Assembly (NCBI GenBank): GCA_032250905.1
Contig: JAVVEQ010000002.1
Coordinates: 62,001-126,000, forward strand
DNA: 64,000 nucleotides
Direction of reading: 5' to 3'
From: Desulfotignum sp032250905
GTDB taxonomy: Bacteria > Desulfobacterota > Desulfobacteria > Desulfobacterales > Desulfobacteraceae
Positions 33,647 to 42,599 of the stretch are shown in pieces (position 1 is the stretch's first letter; every line of letters begins with the position of its first letter). A program made the translations under genes and the position numbers. The notes under the pieces were generated by a model that was given only the letters and a program-made list of their open reading frames with translations, was not told where the DNA came from and searched no databases.

Positions 33647-34975
33647 ATGGCTAAGCATGAAACTCCTTTACTGGACGAGCTGGAATCCGGCCCCTGGCCA
33701 AGCTTTGTCTCTGACCTGAAGGCTCAGGCCGAAAAGAGAGCAAAGAATGAGGAAGGCATTGAATTCCAGATTCCGGTGGATGTGGTAGAAGATCTTCTCG
33801 GGATTCTGGAACTTTCCTACAAACACGGCAGAACCCACTGGAAACACGGTGGCATCGTCGGTGTGTTCGGGTATGGCGGCGGGGTTATCGGCAGGTACTG
33901 CGATCAGCCGGACAGTTTTCCAGGTGTCGAAGCATTCCACACCATGCGTGTGAATCAGCCGGCAGGAAAATACTATTCCACCGATTATCTGAGAAAACTG
34001 TGTGATCTGTGGGATTTCAGAGGCTCCGGCGTTACCAATATGCACGGCTCCACCGGTGATATCATTCTGCTGGGGACCACCACCAAACAGCTGGAAGAGA
34101 TCTTTTGGACCCTGACCCATGACCTGGATCAGGATCTGGGCGGCTCCGGCTCCAACCTGAGAACCCCGTCCGACTGCCTGGGTCAGTCCCGGTGCGAATA
34201 TGCCTGCTATGACACCAGCGCACTGGTCTACTTTCTAACCAATGAATACCAGGACGAACTGCACAGACCGGCATTCCCCTATAAGTTCAAGTTCAAGCTG
34301 GACGGCTGCCCCAACTGCTGTGTGGCGTCCATCGCAAGATCTGACATGTCCTTTATCGGTACCTGGAAAGATGACATCCGCATCGACCAGGATGCCGTGA
34401 ACAAATATGTGGAAAACAATCCGGCCTATCCGGCCAATGCCGGCGCCTATAAGGGCAGCAAAGACTGGGGTCCGTTCGACATTGAAAAAGAAGTGCTCGG
34501 TCTTTGCCCCACCCGGTGCATGAAATTTGAAAACAAGAAACTCTTTATTGACAATGCCAACTGCACACGGTGCATGCATTGCATCAATGTCATGCCCAGA
34601 GCCCTGAAAATCGGCAAGGATACCGGTCTGTCCATTCTCGTAGGTGCCAAAGCCCCGATCCTGGACGGCGCCCAGATGGGATCTCTGCTGGTGCCGTTCG
34701 TGGAAGTCAACCCGGACAATGATTACGAAGCAATCACAGAAGTCATTGAAAATATCTGGGATTGGTGGATGGAAGAAGGCAAGAACCGGGAACGCCTCGG
34801 CGAGCTGATTATGCGCCAGGGTTTCCAGAAACTGCTGGAAGTGACCGGTATCGATCCCATGCCGCAGCACGTGGCCTACCCCAGAACCAACCCGTATATC
34901 TTCTGGAAAGAAGATGAAGTGCCGGGCGGCTGGGAACGTGATGTGGAAGAATACAGAAAACACCATAGGAGATAG
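33647..34975 (+). CDS. dsrA: Dissimilatory sulfite reductase alpha subunit
   Basis: A 442-residue subunit of the cytoplasmic alpha2beta2 enzyme that reduces sulfite with DsrC in sulfate respiration. Siroheme-[4Fe-4S] ligands lie in CLGQSRCEYACYDT and DGCPNCCVASIARSD. The inserted ferredoxin domain has CPTRCMKF and NCTRCMHCINVMPRAL. Length and motifs match the reductive bacterial-type DsrA. It is first in dsrABD with its own promoter and a GGAGGT ribosome binding site. Confidence 0.98.
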   Translation: MAKHETPLLDELESGPWPSFVSDLKAQAEKRAKNEEGIEFQIPVDVVEDLLGILELSYKHGRTHWKHGGIVGVFGYGGGVIGRYCDQPDSFPGVEAFHTMRVNQPAGKYYSTDYLRKLCDLWDFRGSGVTNMHGSTGDIILLGTTTKQLEEIFWTLTHDLDQDLGGSGSNLRTPSDCLGQSRCEYACYDTSALVYFLTNEYQDELHRPAFPYKFKFKLDGCPNCCVASIARSDMSFIGTWKDDIRIDQDAVNKYVENNPAYPANAGAYKGSKDWGPFDIEKEVLGLCPTRCMKFENKKLFIDNANCTRCMHCINVMPRALKIGKDTGLSILVGAKAPILDGAQMGSLLVPFVEVNPDNDYEAITEVIENIWDWWMEEGKNRERLGELIMRQGFQKLLEVTGIDPMPQHVAYPRTNPYIFWKEDEVPGGWERDVEEYRKHHRR

Positions 34976-34990
34976 GAAGGGAGAATCATA

Positions 34991-36139
34991 ATGGCTTTTA
35001 TTTCTACGGGTTATAATCCAGAAAAACCGATGGAAAACAGAATCACCGACATCGGTCCCAGAGATCATAACGAATTTTACCCTCCTGTGATTGCCAAAAA
35101 CAAGGGCAAATGGTCTCACCATGAAATCCTTGCGCCCGGCGTTCTCGTGCATGTGGCGGATTCAGGAGATGAAGTATATACGGTCCGGGTGGGTGGCGCC
35201 CGCCTGATGTCCACCGGCCTGATCAATGAAATCTGTGATATCGCAGATAAGCACTGTGACGGATATGTCCGGTTCACCACCCGGAACAATGTCGAGTTCA
35301 TGGTGGATTCCAAGGACAAGCTGGAACCGCTGAAAAATGACCTGGCTTCCAGAAAGTTTGCCGGCGGCTCCTTTAAATTCCCCATTGGCGGAACCGGCGC
35401 CGGTGTGACCAATATCGTTCACACCCAGGGCTGGATCCATTGCCATACCCCGGCCACGGATGCATCCGGGACGGTCAAGGCTGCCATGGACGTACTGTTC
35501 AATGATTTCCAGGACATGAGACTGCCGGCCCAGCTGCGCGTATCCATGGCCTGCTGTCTGAACATGTGCGGTGCGGTGCATTGCTCTGATATCGCCATTC
35601 TCGGGTATCATAGAAAACCGCCCATGCTGGACCATGAATATCTGGACAAGGTGTGTGAAATTCCGCTGGCCGTCGCTGCCTGCCCCACGGCCGCCATTAA
35701 ACCGGCCAAAGTGGAACTGGCCAACGGCAAGGAAGTCAAGTCCGTTGATGTCAAAAACGAACGGTGCATGTACTGCGGTAACTGCTATACCATGTGCCCG
35801 TCCATGCCTCTGGCGGATACCGATGGGGATGGTATTGTCCTGATGGCCGGCGGCAAGGTGTCCAACCGGATTTCCGATCCCAAATTCTCCAAGGTGGTCG
35901 TGGCGTTCCTGCCCAATGAAATGCCCCGGTGGCCGTCCATGACCGATGCGATCCAGAGAATGGTGGAAGCCTATGCCAAGGGCGCCAACAAATATGAGCG
36001 TCTGGGTGACTGGGCAGAGAGAATCGGATGGGAAAAATTCTTTGAGGTGTGTGAGCTGGATTTCACCCACCACCTGATTGATGATTTCCGTCAGCAGGCA
36101 TACATGAGCTGGCGTCAGTCGGCTCAGTTCAAATTCTAG
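34991..36139 (+). CDS. dsrB: Dissimilatory sulfite reductase beta subunit
   Basis: A 382-residue subunit carrying the catalytic siroheme. MACCLNMCGAVHCSDIAI supplies the siroheme/Fe-S ligands, and ERCMYCGNCYTMCPSMPL is the ferredoxin domain. It lies 15 bp after dsrA with GAAGGGAG upstream. It forms the DsrAB heterodimer. A hairpin separates it from dsrD. Confidence 0.98.
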   Translation: MAFISTGYNPEKPMENRITDIGPRDHNEFYPPVIAKNKGKWSHHEILAPGVLVHVADSGDEVYTVRVGGARLMSTGLINEICDIADKHCDGYVRFTTRNNVEFMVDSKDKLEPLKNDLASRKFAGGSFKFPIGGTGAGVTNIVHTQGWIHCHTPATDASGTVKAAMDVLFNDFQDMRLPAQLRVSMACCLNMCGAVHCSDIAILGYHRKPPMLDHEYLDKVCEIPLAVAACPTAAIKPAKVELANGKEVKSVDVKNERCMYCGNCYTMCPSMPLADTDGDGIVLMAGGKVSNRISDPKFSKVVVAFLPNEMPRWPSMTDAIQRMVEAYAKGANKYERLGDWAERIGWEKFFEVCELDFTHHLIDDFRQQAYMSWRQSAQFKF

Positions 36140-36181
36140 AACAATTCAATATTTGAACTGATTTTGCCACATACGATGACA

Positions 36182-36211
36182 AGCCGGAGCACCTGAACAG
36201 GCGCTCCGGCT
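36182..36211 (+). promoter_or_regulatory. Hairpin between dsrB and dsrD
   Basis: AGCCGGAGC (36182-36190) pairs exactly with GCTCCGGCT (36203-36211) around a 12-base loop. Only a weak T-rich tail follows, so partial termination or mRNA processing and stabilisation is more likely than full termination. It ends about 30 bp before the dsrD start. Confidence 0.65.
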
Positions 36212-36240
36212 CATCCATTTCAATTCAAAGGAGCAAAAAA

Positions 36241-36498
36241 ATGAGTGATCTGCTTGACAACAAAGAAGAGGCACAAAAGGCCGTGGTTGAATGGCTGAAT
36301 AAAAAAGCCAAAACCAAATCTAAATTCTATATCAAAGACTTTTACAAAATTTTTCCGGATGACAAGCCCCGGATGATTAAAAAAGTCGTGAATAAAATGG
36401 TCGAAGACGGAATTCTGGAATTCTGGTCATCCGGTTCCACCACCATGTATGGTCTGAAGGGTGGCGGCATCCAGCATTCTTCCGAAGGTGAAAATTAA
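36241..36498 (+). CDS. dsrD: DsrD, winged-helix activator of DsrAB
   Basis: An 85-residue winged-helix protein: AVVEWLNKKAKTKSKFYIKD, then the helix KPRMIKKVVNKMVEDG and wing LEFWSSGSTTMYGLKG. DsrD follows dsrAB in sulfate reducers and has been reported to stimulate DsrAB activity rather than bind DNA as a regulator. It is slightly longer than the Desulfovibrio protein (78). It has its own AAAGGAG site after a hairpin. Confidence 0.95.
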   Translation: MSDLLDNKEEAQKAVVEWLNKKAKTKSKFYIKDFYKIFPDDKPRMIKKVVNKMVEDGILEFWSSGSTTMYGLKGGGIQHSSEGEN

Positions 36499-36526
36499 CC
36501 ATATATAAAATATAAAGATTTTAACC

Positions 36527-37954
36527 ATGCACGCAAGCAGTGACAGCGTCCCGGGCGTGGTGGTGGCAGGGCTCAGGGGTGGTTCGGGCAAGACCATCAT
36601 CAGTTTGGGAATCGCCGCGGCATGGAAACGCAAGTTCATCAGGGTTTCTCCTTTTAAAAAAGGCCCTGATTATATTGACGCCGGCTGGCTTTCCCTGGCA
36701 GCCGGCCGCCCCTGTTACAACCTGGACACATACCTCTGTACCCCTGATGTGGTTCAGGATTCTTATCTAACGCATTCAAAAGATTCAGATATGGCCCTGG
36801 TGGAAGGCAACCGGGGATTATATGACGGCATTGATACCGATGGGTCCACTTCCACGGCCGAGCTGGCCAAACTCCTGAATCTGCCCGTGGTGATGGTGCT
36901 GGACTGTACCAAAAGCACCCGGACGATGGCAGCCCTGGTGATGGGGTGTCAGCAGTTTGATCCGGATCTGAGAATTCTCGGTGTGATCCTCAACCAGGTG
37001 GCTGGAAAGCGGCACCAGGGTAAAGTGACAGCCAATATTGAACAGTTCTGCCGAATCCCGGTTTTCGGGGCGATTCCCAAACTTCACTCCGAAGATTTTC
37101 CCGAACGGCATATGGGACTGGTGACATCTGCGGAACACCGATCTTCACTTAAAGCCCTGGATGCAGTCCGGGATATGGTTCTCGAGCACGTGGATCTGGA
37201 CGGGCTTTACGGTGCTGTGGTGCAGGACTGCCGAACTGCCGGCGTCACAACCGGCAGGAGCGCTGTTTTTTCAGGACCCATACCCTCTTCCGTGCCTGTC
37301 CGACACACCGACCCCAAGGTGACGATCGGTGTGATCAAAGATTCCGCATTTCAGTTTTATTACCCGGACAATCTGGAAGCCCTGGAAAATCTGGGTGCCC
37401 GAATCGAATTTATCAGTCCACTGAAACAGGACCGGCTGCCGAAGGTGGACGCATTGTATATGGGAGGCGGATTTCCAGAAACCCACGCCCCGCAGCTGAC
37501 GGAAAACCGCTCGTTCAGAGATCATCTGAAATCACTGGCCTGTGAGGGACTGCCGATTTACGCCGAGTGCGGCGGTTTGATTTTCCTGGGTCAAAGTATC
37601 TGCCTGAGAGGGCACGAATATGCGATGTCCGGTATTTTGCCCATCTGGTTCGGGCTGTCGCTCAAACCTCAGGGACACGGATATACCCAGGTGAAAGTGG
37701 TGAACAGAAACCCATTTTTTTCTACCGGTGAAGTATTGAAAGGTCATGAATTCAGGTATTCAAAAATTTTGAAGATTGAATACAGGGAAACGGACATGGC
37801 GTTTGCCATGGAGCGGGGAAAGGGCATTGTGGATAAGAAGGATGGGCTCCATAAATTTAATACCTTTGGTACCTATACCCATATTCATGCCCTGGGATCG
37901 GTGTCCTGGGCACCATCCCTGTTGAAACTGGCCAGGGCATACAAAACGAGGTGA
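36527..37954 (+). CDS. dsrN: DsrN-type cobyrinate a,c-diamide synthase (siroheme amidase)
   Basis: A 475-residue CbiA/CobB-family amidotransferase. The N-terminal ATP-binding domain begins VVVAGLRGGSGKTIISLG. The C-terminal class I glutaminase has YAECGGLIFLGQ with the nucleophilic Cys. Members in dsr operons are called DsrN and are thought to amidate siroheme to the siro(heme)amide of DsrAB. A role in cobalamin synthesis is the alternative (symbol cbiA/cobB). It follows dsrD after 28 bp, which supports the siroheme role. Confidence 0.9.
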   Translation: MHASSDSVPGVVVAGLRGGSGKTIISLGIAAAWKRKFIRVSPFKKGPDYIDAGWLSLAAGRPCYNLDTYLCTPDVVQDSYLTHSKDSDMALVEGNRGLYDGIDTDGSTSTAELAKLLNLPVVMVLDCTKSTRTMAALVMGCQQFDPDLRILGVILNQVAGKRHQGKVTANIEQFCRIPVFGAIPKLHSEDFPERHMGLVTSAEHRSSLKALDAVRDMVLEHVDLDGLYGAVVQDCRTAGVTTGRSAVFSGPIPSSVPVRHTDPKVTIGVIKDSAFQFYYPDNLEALENLGARIEFISPLKQDRLPKVDALYMGGGFPETHAPQLTENRSFRDHLKSLACEGLPIYAECGGLIFLGQSICLRGHEYAMSGILPIWFGLSLKPQGHGYTQVKVVNRNPFFSTGEVLKGHEFRYSKILKIEYRETDMAFAMERGKGIVDKKDGLHKFNTFGTYTHIHALGSVSWAPSLLKLARAYKTR

Positions 37955-37961
37955 CAAGTTC

Positions 37962-38810
37962 ATGAAGGTGATTGCGTCCATACGTGAGATGATTCAATTT
38001 TCAGAAGCGATACGAAAGAAAGATCAGTCCATTGCCTTTGTCCCCACCATGGGATTTCTGCATGACGGGCATCTGGCCTTGATGGTAAAGGCCCGGGAAT
38101 GTGCCGATCATCTGGTGGTATCCATTTTTGTGAATCCGGCACAGTTCGGTCCGAATGAAGATTTTTCAACTTATCCCAGGGCATTGGAAAAAGACCTGGA
38201 CAAATGCCGTGAAATCGGCGCGTCTGCGGTCTTTACCCCAACCGACGAACAGATGTACCCGCCTGGATTTGAAACCTATGTGACACTTGATCATCTGCCG
38301 TTTCATCTGTGCGGCCTTTCCCGACCCGGTTTCTTTAAGGGAGTGGCAACTGTCGTGACCAAGCTGTTCAACATTGTCCGGCCCCATGTTGCCGTGTTCG
38401 GGGAAAAGGATTTTCAGCAGATGACCGTGATTCGGCGACTGGTGAAGGATCTGAATCTGGATATCGATATTGTGGGTGTGCCGATTGTAAGGGAGCCGGA
38501 CGGGCTGGCCATGAGTTCCAGAAACAAGTATCTGACCTCAACCCAGCGCCCTTATGCGCTGCTGCTCCATCGCTGCCTGGAAACCGCTGAAAAAAAGGTG
38601 AAACAGGGAGAAAAAGATGCCGGCAAAATACGGAGCGCGGCCAATGAGATTCTGGATGCCGGGCCAAAGGACATGCGCGTGGATTACCTGGCGTTATGTG
38701 ATCCGGAGACCCTGGAAGAAGTGGCTGAGATCCAGGGCAGAACATTGATGGCCATGGCGGTATGGCTGGGAAAAACGCGATTGATCGACAACCGGGTACT
38801 GGTGTCGTGA
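37962..38810 (+). CDS. panC: Pantothenate synthetase
   Basis: A 282-residue enzyme that joins pantoate and beta-alanine with ATP in coenzyme A synthesis. FVPTMGFLHDGHLALM is the HIGH-like loop. FVNPAQFGPNEDFSTYPR, GEKDFQQM and DGLAMSSRNKYL are family signatures. It follows dsrN after seven bases and is the last gene before a strong terminator, so it probably rides on the dsr transcript. Confidence 0.97.
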   Translation: MKVIASIREMIQFSEAIRKKDQSIAFVPTMGFLHDGHLALMVKARECADHLVVSIFVNPAQFGPNEDFSTYPRALEKDLDKCREIGASAVFTPTDEQMYPPGFETYVTLDHLPFHLCGLSRPGFFKGVATVVTKLFNIVRPHVAVFGEKDFQQMTVIRRLVKDLNLDIDIVGVPIVREPDGLAMSSRNKYLTSTQRPYALLLHRCLETAEKKVKQGEKDAGKIRSAANEILDAGPKDMRVDYLALCDPETLEEVAEIQGRTLMAMAVWLGKTRLIDNRVLVS

Positions 38811-38830
38811 CCGGGTAAAACACGAAGGAC

Positions 38831-38872
38831 AAAAAAGGGCGGCCTTCTTCCCCGAGGAAGGCCGCCCTTTTT
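38831..38872. terminator. Strong bidirectional terminator between panC and cytochrome c3
   Basis: AAAAAGGGCGGCCTTC (38832-38847) pairs with GAAGGCCGCCCTTTTT (38857-38872) around a nine-base loop. The T-runs on both strands mean it can end both the dsr-panC transcript and the convergent cytochrome transcript. Confidence 0.92.
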
Positions 38873-38911
38873 ATTTGGTGAATTTATATGATTCGGTCCT
38901 GAAACTGCAGA

Positions 38912-39376
38912 TCAGGCCTTTTCATGGCACTGGTTGCAGGAGGTCGGTGCAGGACCTTTCCGGCCTTTGGGATCACCGGCATCTATGTTGACCTGTTTGT
39001 GACATTCCCTGCAGTTACCGTGCATGGCATTTTCGTGAACCATAATGTCGTTTTTGTTGTCTTTGTCTTTTTCAAATATATTGTGACATTCATAACAGCC
39101 ATGTACTTCATCCCCCATTTTAAGGTCTGTCAGGGGGGCACCATTCTCATCATGATGGCATTCGCTGCAGGATAGGTTGTAATCCTCAATGTGCTTCTTA
39201 TGGGTAAATGTCACCGGTTTGAACTGGGGCGGGCCTTTTTTCCGGGTTGCATCGTCATACCCGGGGGTTGTAATTTCAAAGGTGTCTTCCACTTCTGTGC
39301 CGGCCTGGAGCCCGGTGACGGCGAAAATGGCGGCGATACCGGCAGCCAGTAGAAACAAGATCATTTTTCTTTTCAT
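38912..39376 (-). CDS. Periplasmic tetraheme cytochrome c3
   Basis: A 154-residue protein with a Sec signal peptide (MKRKMILFLLAAGIAAIFAV). Four CxxCH haem-binding motifs follow (CSECH, CYECH, CRECH, CNQCH), with the axial-ligand pattern FTHKKHIEDY before the first, as in class III cytochromes. Such cytochromes carry electrons from periplasmic hydrogenase or formate dehydrogenase to membrane complexes in sulfate reducers. It is monocistronic, 136 bp downstream of tatC, and ends at the shared terminator. All four motifs are CxxCH, unlike Desulfovibrio type I c3, which has some CxxxxCH. Confidence 0.92.
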   Translation of the reverse strand: MKRKMILFLLAAGIAAIFAVTGLQAGTEVEDTFEITTPGYDDATRKKGPPQFKPVTFTHKKHIEDYNLSCSECHHDENGAPLTDLKMGDEVHGCYECHNIFEKDKDNKNDIMVHENAMHGNCRECHKQVNIDAGDPKGRKGPAPTSCNQCHEKA

Positions 39377-39512
39377 AACACGTGTTTCTCCTCTTTGTTT
39401 TCATTATTGTTTCCGATGCCATCCCAGACAACGGTCGATTTTTTTATGTCGCCTCGATTTTTGACATAAGCGTTTGACAAAGTCAATAAAAAATCCGCCG
39501 GAATTCAGCCCC

Positions 39513-40304
39513 TCACTTATCTGGGCCGGACGCAGGTTCTTCATCAGTTTCCTGAGCATCTTCATCCGTATCCTGGATGGATTTTCTGCCGAAAATCCGT
39601 GCGCCCAGAATACTGATTTCATAAAGAACCATCAACGGCAGGGCCATCATCACCTGGGTGATGACGTCCGGCGGAGTGATCAGGGCGGCCGCCACAAAAA
39701 ACAGCAGCAGGGCATATTTCCGATTTTTTTTCAGAAACGGCACGGTCACCAGCCCCATGCGCGCCAAGAATGTAAGGACCAAAGGCAGTTCAAACACAAA
39801 CCCGAATGCCAGCAGCATTTTGGATGCAAAAGACAGATATTCCTTCATGGAAGGCATGGCTTGAATGGTATCCGTGGCGAATCCGAGAAAAAACTGAAAG
39901 CCATAGGGAAATACAATAAAATATCCAAAAGAGGCGCCGAGGACAAAAAAAGATATGGACAACATCACCACAGGCAGTAAATATTTCTTTTCATTCCTGT
40001 AGAGACCGGGAGAAACAAACATCCAGAACTGATAGAAAAGTACCGGTGTCGCCAGAATAATACCGGCCAAAAGGGATACTTTCAGGTAGGTAAAAAATGC
40101 TTCGGGCAGGCCGGTAAAAATCATCCTTGCGTTGCCGCTTGCCTCCATGGCTGTCACCAGCGGGGCTGTGAGAATCTGGAACAGCTTTTCCTTGAAAAAA
40201 TAGGCAATGGCAAATCCCACACCTACGGCGATAAATGAACGGACCAGCCGGTCTCTCAGCTCTCCCAGATGTTCGGTAAACGGGCTCTTGGCATCGGTTT
40301 CCAT
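39513..40304 (-). CDS. tatC: Twin-arginine translocase subunit TatC
   Basis: A 263-residue integral membrane protein with six predicted helices. The N-terminal HLGELRDRLVRSF and the FYQFWMFVSPGLYRNEKKY stretch are TatC signatures. It recognises twin-arginine signal peptides of folded exoproteins such as periplasmic hydrogenases and formate dehydrogenases. It follows tatA/B after five bases on the same strand. The acidic C-terminal tail is ordinary for the family. Confidence 0.95.
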   Translation of the reverse strand: METDAKSPFTEHLGELRDRLVRSFIAVGVGFAIAYFFKEKLFQILTAPLVTAMEASGNARMIFTGLPEAFFTYLKVSLLAGIILATPVLFYQFWMFVSPGLYRNEKKYLLPVVMLSISFFVLGASFGYFIVFPYGFQFFLGFATDTIQAMPSMKEYLSFASKMLLAFGFVFELPLVLTFLARMGLVTVPFLKKNRKYALLLFFVAAALITPPDVITQVMMALPLMVLYEISILGARIFGRKSIQDTDEDAQETDEEPASGPDK

Positions 40305-40309
40305 GAAGG

Positions 40310-40666
40310 TTATCCGTTGTTTTTGTCTATATCCGGTTCGGCAGTGGTGTTTTCAGATGGAGAGGAGGCGTTTGTGTCTGAAGCCGTATCCGTTTTTTTG
40401 GATTCACTGGTATCATCGGTTTTGTTTTCGTGATTTTTTTTCTCCCGGGACTCTTTGATCACATCCTTCAGGTTTGTGGTCGAAGATTTGGTGTCCTGGA
40501 GGGTTGTTTCCATATCTATACTGCGCTTGAGATCCTGGGCTGAGCGCTTGAATTCTCCCATGGCCCGGCCTAAGGTTTTTGCCAGTTCAGGCAGCTTCTG
40601 AGGTCCGATGACGATCAGGGCGATGGCCAGGATCAACAGGATTTCAGGCATTCCAAGACCAAACAT
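40310..40666 (-). CDS. tatB: Sec-independent translocase component TatA/TatB
   Basis: A 118-residue protein with one N-terminal membrane helix (MPEILLILAIALIVIGPQKL), the GPxxLPELAK hinge, an amphipathic helix and an acidic, Ser/Thr/Asp-rich tail. The Glu in the helix (MPEILLI) and the tail favour TatB, but a TatA role is possible because only one such gene is adjacent to tatC. It is first in the tat pair. Confidence 0.85.
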   Translation of the reverse strand: MFGLGMPEILLILAIALIVIGPQKLPELAKTLGRAMGEFKRSAQDLKRSIDMETTLQDTKSSTTNLKDVIKESREKKNHENKTDDTSESKKTDTASDTNASSPSENTTAEPDIDKNNG

Positions 40667-40738
40667 TGTCTTCCCTCTCCTTCCATTAAGGTGTCATTTC
40701 AACAGGTAACCGTTTTTACACCGAATGCCGGGACCGTG

Positions 40739-42283
40739 TCAACCTGTACCCGGAGTGTGTTTTTTGCTGTATTTTCCAGGCGGTCTGGGACGCCGCCTCC
40801 GCCTGGATTTGATTTTGGGGTTGCCGGGCGGCGTGTTTTCCTTTGCGGATGGCGGTTTCGGCAATGGTTTTTCCAGAATATCAGACGGATATTCACATGT
40901 GAGCCTGTGCCCCAGCACCGCTTCGATCAAAGGAATCTGAAACGAACTCATTTCATCGGCAAAGGAGATGGATGTGCCGGTCGCTCCGGCCCGACCGGTT
41001 CTGCCGATCCGGTGAATATAATGTTCGGGTTCAAAAGGCATGTCATAGTTGATCACGTGGCTGATGCTTTCAACATGCAGACCCCGGGCCGCTACATCAG
41101 TGGCTACCAGGATCCGTACGGTTCCTTTTTTGAACTGATCCAACACTTTGAACCGGTTGTTCTGGGATACGTCCCCGGACAGCACCTTGCCCCGCAGGCC
41201 GTAGCGGTTGAGTTTGTTGCTCAGAAACGTTGCGGTATCCTTCCGGTTCACAAAGATCAGGACCCGCTGGATTTCTTCTGTGACCAGCAGGTTGTAGACA
41301 TGCTGGAATTTTTTGTCTTCAGTGGTCAGATAAACAATCTGGCGGATGCTGTCCGCAGTGGTCTGCTCCGGATCGATCTCGATCTGTACCCGGTTTTCTG
41401 TGGTCCATGAATCAGCCAGGCGAAGCACTTCGTCGGTCAGCGTGGCGGAAAAGAAAAGCGTCTGGCGCTTGTTTTTATGCGGGGTCATGTATACGAGGCG
41501 TCTGACATCCGGAATAAACCCCATGTCCAGCATCCGGTCTGCTTCGTCGATCACCACAATTTCCACCTTGGAAAGGTTGATGGTTTTCTGCCGGATAAAA
41601 TCCAGAAGCCGCCCCGGAGTTGCCACAATCACGTCCACCGGGTGATCTTGGAGCATTTGCTGCTGTCTGGCATAGCCGGTTCCCCCGAATACGGAGACAA
41701 TAGTGAACCGGGTGTATCTGGCCAGGCCCTGGAAATCTTTTTCAATCTGATGAACCAGTTCCCGGGTGGGGGCCAGGATCAAGGATCTGGGAAATCCGGG
41801 TTCGTTTTTAACCGGCTTCCGGGTGAACGCCTTGATGATGGCAATAATGAACGTGGCGGTTTTACCGGTGCCGGTCTGGGCCTTGGCCGTGGCATCCTTG
41901 TCTGCCAGGGTATGGGGCAGCAGGGCCGCCTGGATATCTGTGCAGTATTTGAATCCCAGGTCTGAAATGGCATGCATCAGCGGTTCAGGCAGATCCAGAT
42001 CATGGAACCGGGTTTTACCTTCCTGGGGTGGTACCTGAAATTGATCCAGAGACCATGACGGCTTTGATGTCGGTTTTTTGGGACCTGGATCGATTTTTCC
42101 GGAGCGTTTTTTCTCTGGGAGAGGGACCTCATTCTCAGCCGATTCAGCCATGGGCTCAGGCGTATCCGATTGCTGGATTCGATGTCCGGATTTCGGCGGG
42201 CTTCGGTTTTCAGGGGCCGGTGATGGGGCATGGACAGGTGGTTTCTTGAACAGTCGTTTGAGAAAATCGATAAATGATTTCAA
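40739..42283 (-). CDS. DEAD-box RNA helicase (RhlB/RhlE-like)
   Basis: A 514-residue ATP-dependent RNA helicase. An 80-residue Pro- and charge-rich N-terminal extension precedes the Q motif. Motif I is AQTGTGKT, motif II DEAD (VVIDEADRML), motif III SAT and motif VI HRIGRTGRAG. The C-terminus ends in a basic tail (SRRRRRPRPPGKYSKK) suited to RNA binding. These enzymes act in ribosome assembly or mRNA decay. It is monocistronic, 103 bp after the ThiS-like gene, so it may share the aldehyde oxidoreductase transcript. Confidence 0.92.
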   Translation of the reverse strand: MKSFIDFLKRLFKKPPVHAPSPAPENRSPPKSGHRIQQSDTPEPMAESAENEVPLPEKKRSGKIDPGPKKPTSKPSWSLDQFQVPPQEGKTRFHDLDLPEPLMHAISDLGFKYCTDIQAALLPHTLADKDATAKAQTGTGKTATFIIAIIKAFTRKPVKNEPGFPRSLILAPTRELVHQIEKDFQGLARYTRFTIVSVFGGTGYARQQQMLQDHPVDVIVATPGRLLDFIRQKTINLSKVEIVVIDEADRMLDMGFIPDVRRLVYMTPHKNKRQTLFFSATLTDEVLRLADSWTTENRVQIEIDPEQTTADSIRQIVYLTTEDKKFQHVYNLLVTEEIQRVLIFVNRKDTATFLSNKLNRYGLRGKVLSGDVSQNNRFKVLDQFKKGTVRILVATDVAARGLHVESISHVINYDMPFEPEHYIHRIGRTGRAGATGTSISFADEMSSFQIPLIEAVLGHRLTCEYPSDILEKPLPKPPSAKENTPPGNPKIKSRRRRRPRPPGKYSKKHTPGTG

Positions 42284-42386
42284 TAGTGGACTCTGTGTTG
42301 AGGGTTAAAGAAGCAGGTGCAATGTTTCATAAAGCGAAAAACTGTCAGCGCATTATTGCGTGGCAGGTACAGTTGAATCAGGCAGA

Positions 42387-42584
42387 TCATCCACCTGCCA
42401 CCAGGGGCAGCAGGTGAATGACCGCGTTGTCAGGAATCCGGGTGTCATCAAACCGGGGACTGGATATCAGCTTTCCGTTGAGGCGGACCACCGAGCAGAG
42501 CCGGACATCGGGCATTTGTTTCAGAACATCCGCGACGGTCATACCCGGCTTCCATTCAACCGGCTGGTCATTCACCTGTATCAT
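42387..42584 (-). CDS. ThiS/MoaD-like ubiquitin-fold sulfur carrier
   Basis: A 65-residue beta-grasp protein (MIQVNDQPVEWKPGMTVADV) ending in the diglycine LVAGG that is adenylated and thiocarboxylated in ThiS, MoaD and related carriers. It follows the aldehyde oxidoreductase gene by 15 bp on the same strand. Placement next to an AOR suggests a MoaD-type role in the dithiolene of the pterin cofactor, but a ThiS or other sulfur-carrier role is equally open. No E1 activating enzyme is adjacent. Confidence 0.8.
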   Translation of the reverse strand: MIQVNDQPVEWKPGMTVADVLKQMPDVRLCSVVRLNGKLISSPRFDDTRIPDNAVIHLLPLVAGG

Positions 42585-42599
42585 GGTGTTTCTCTGATC

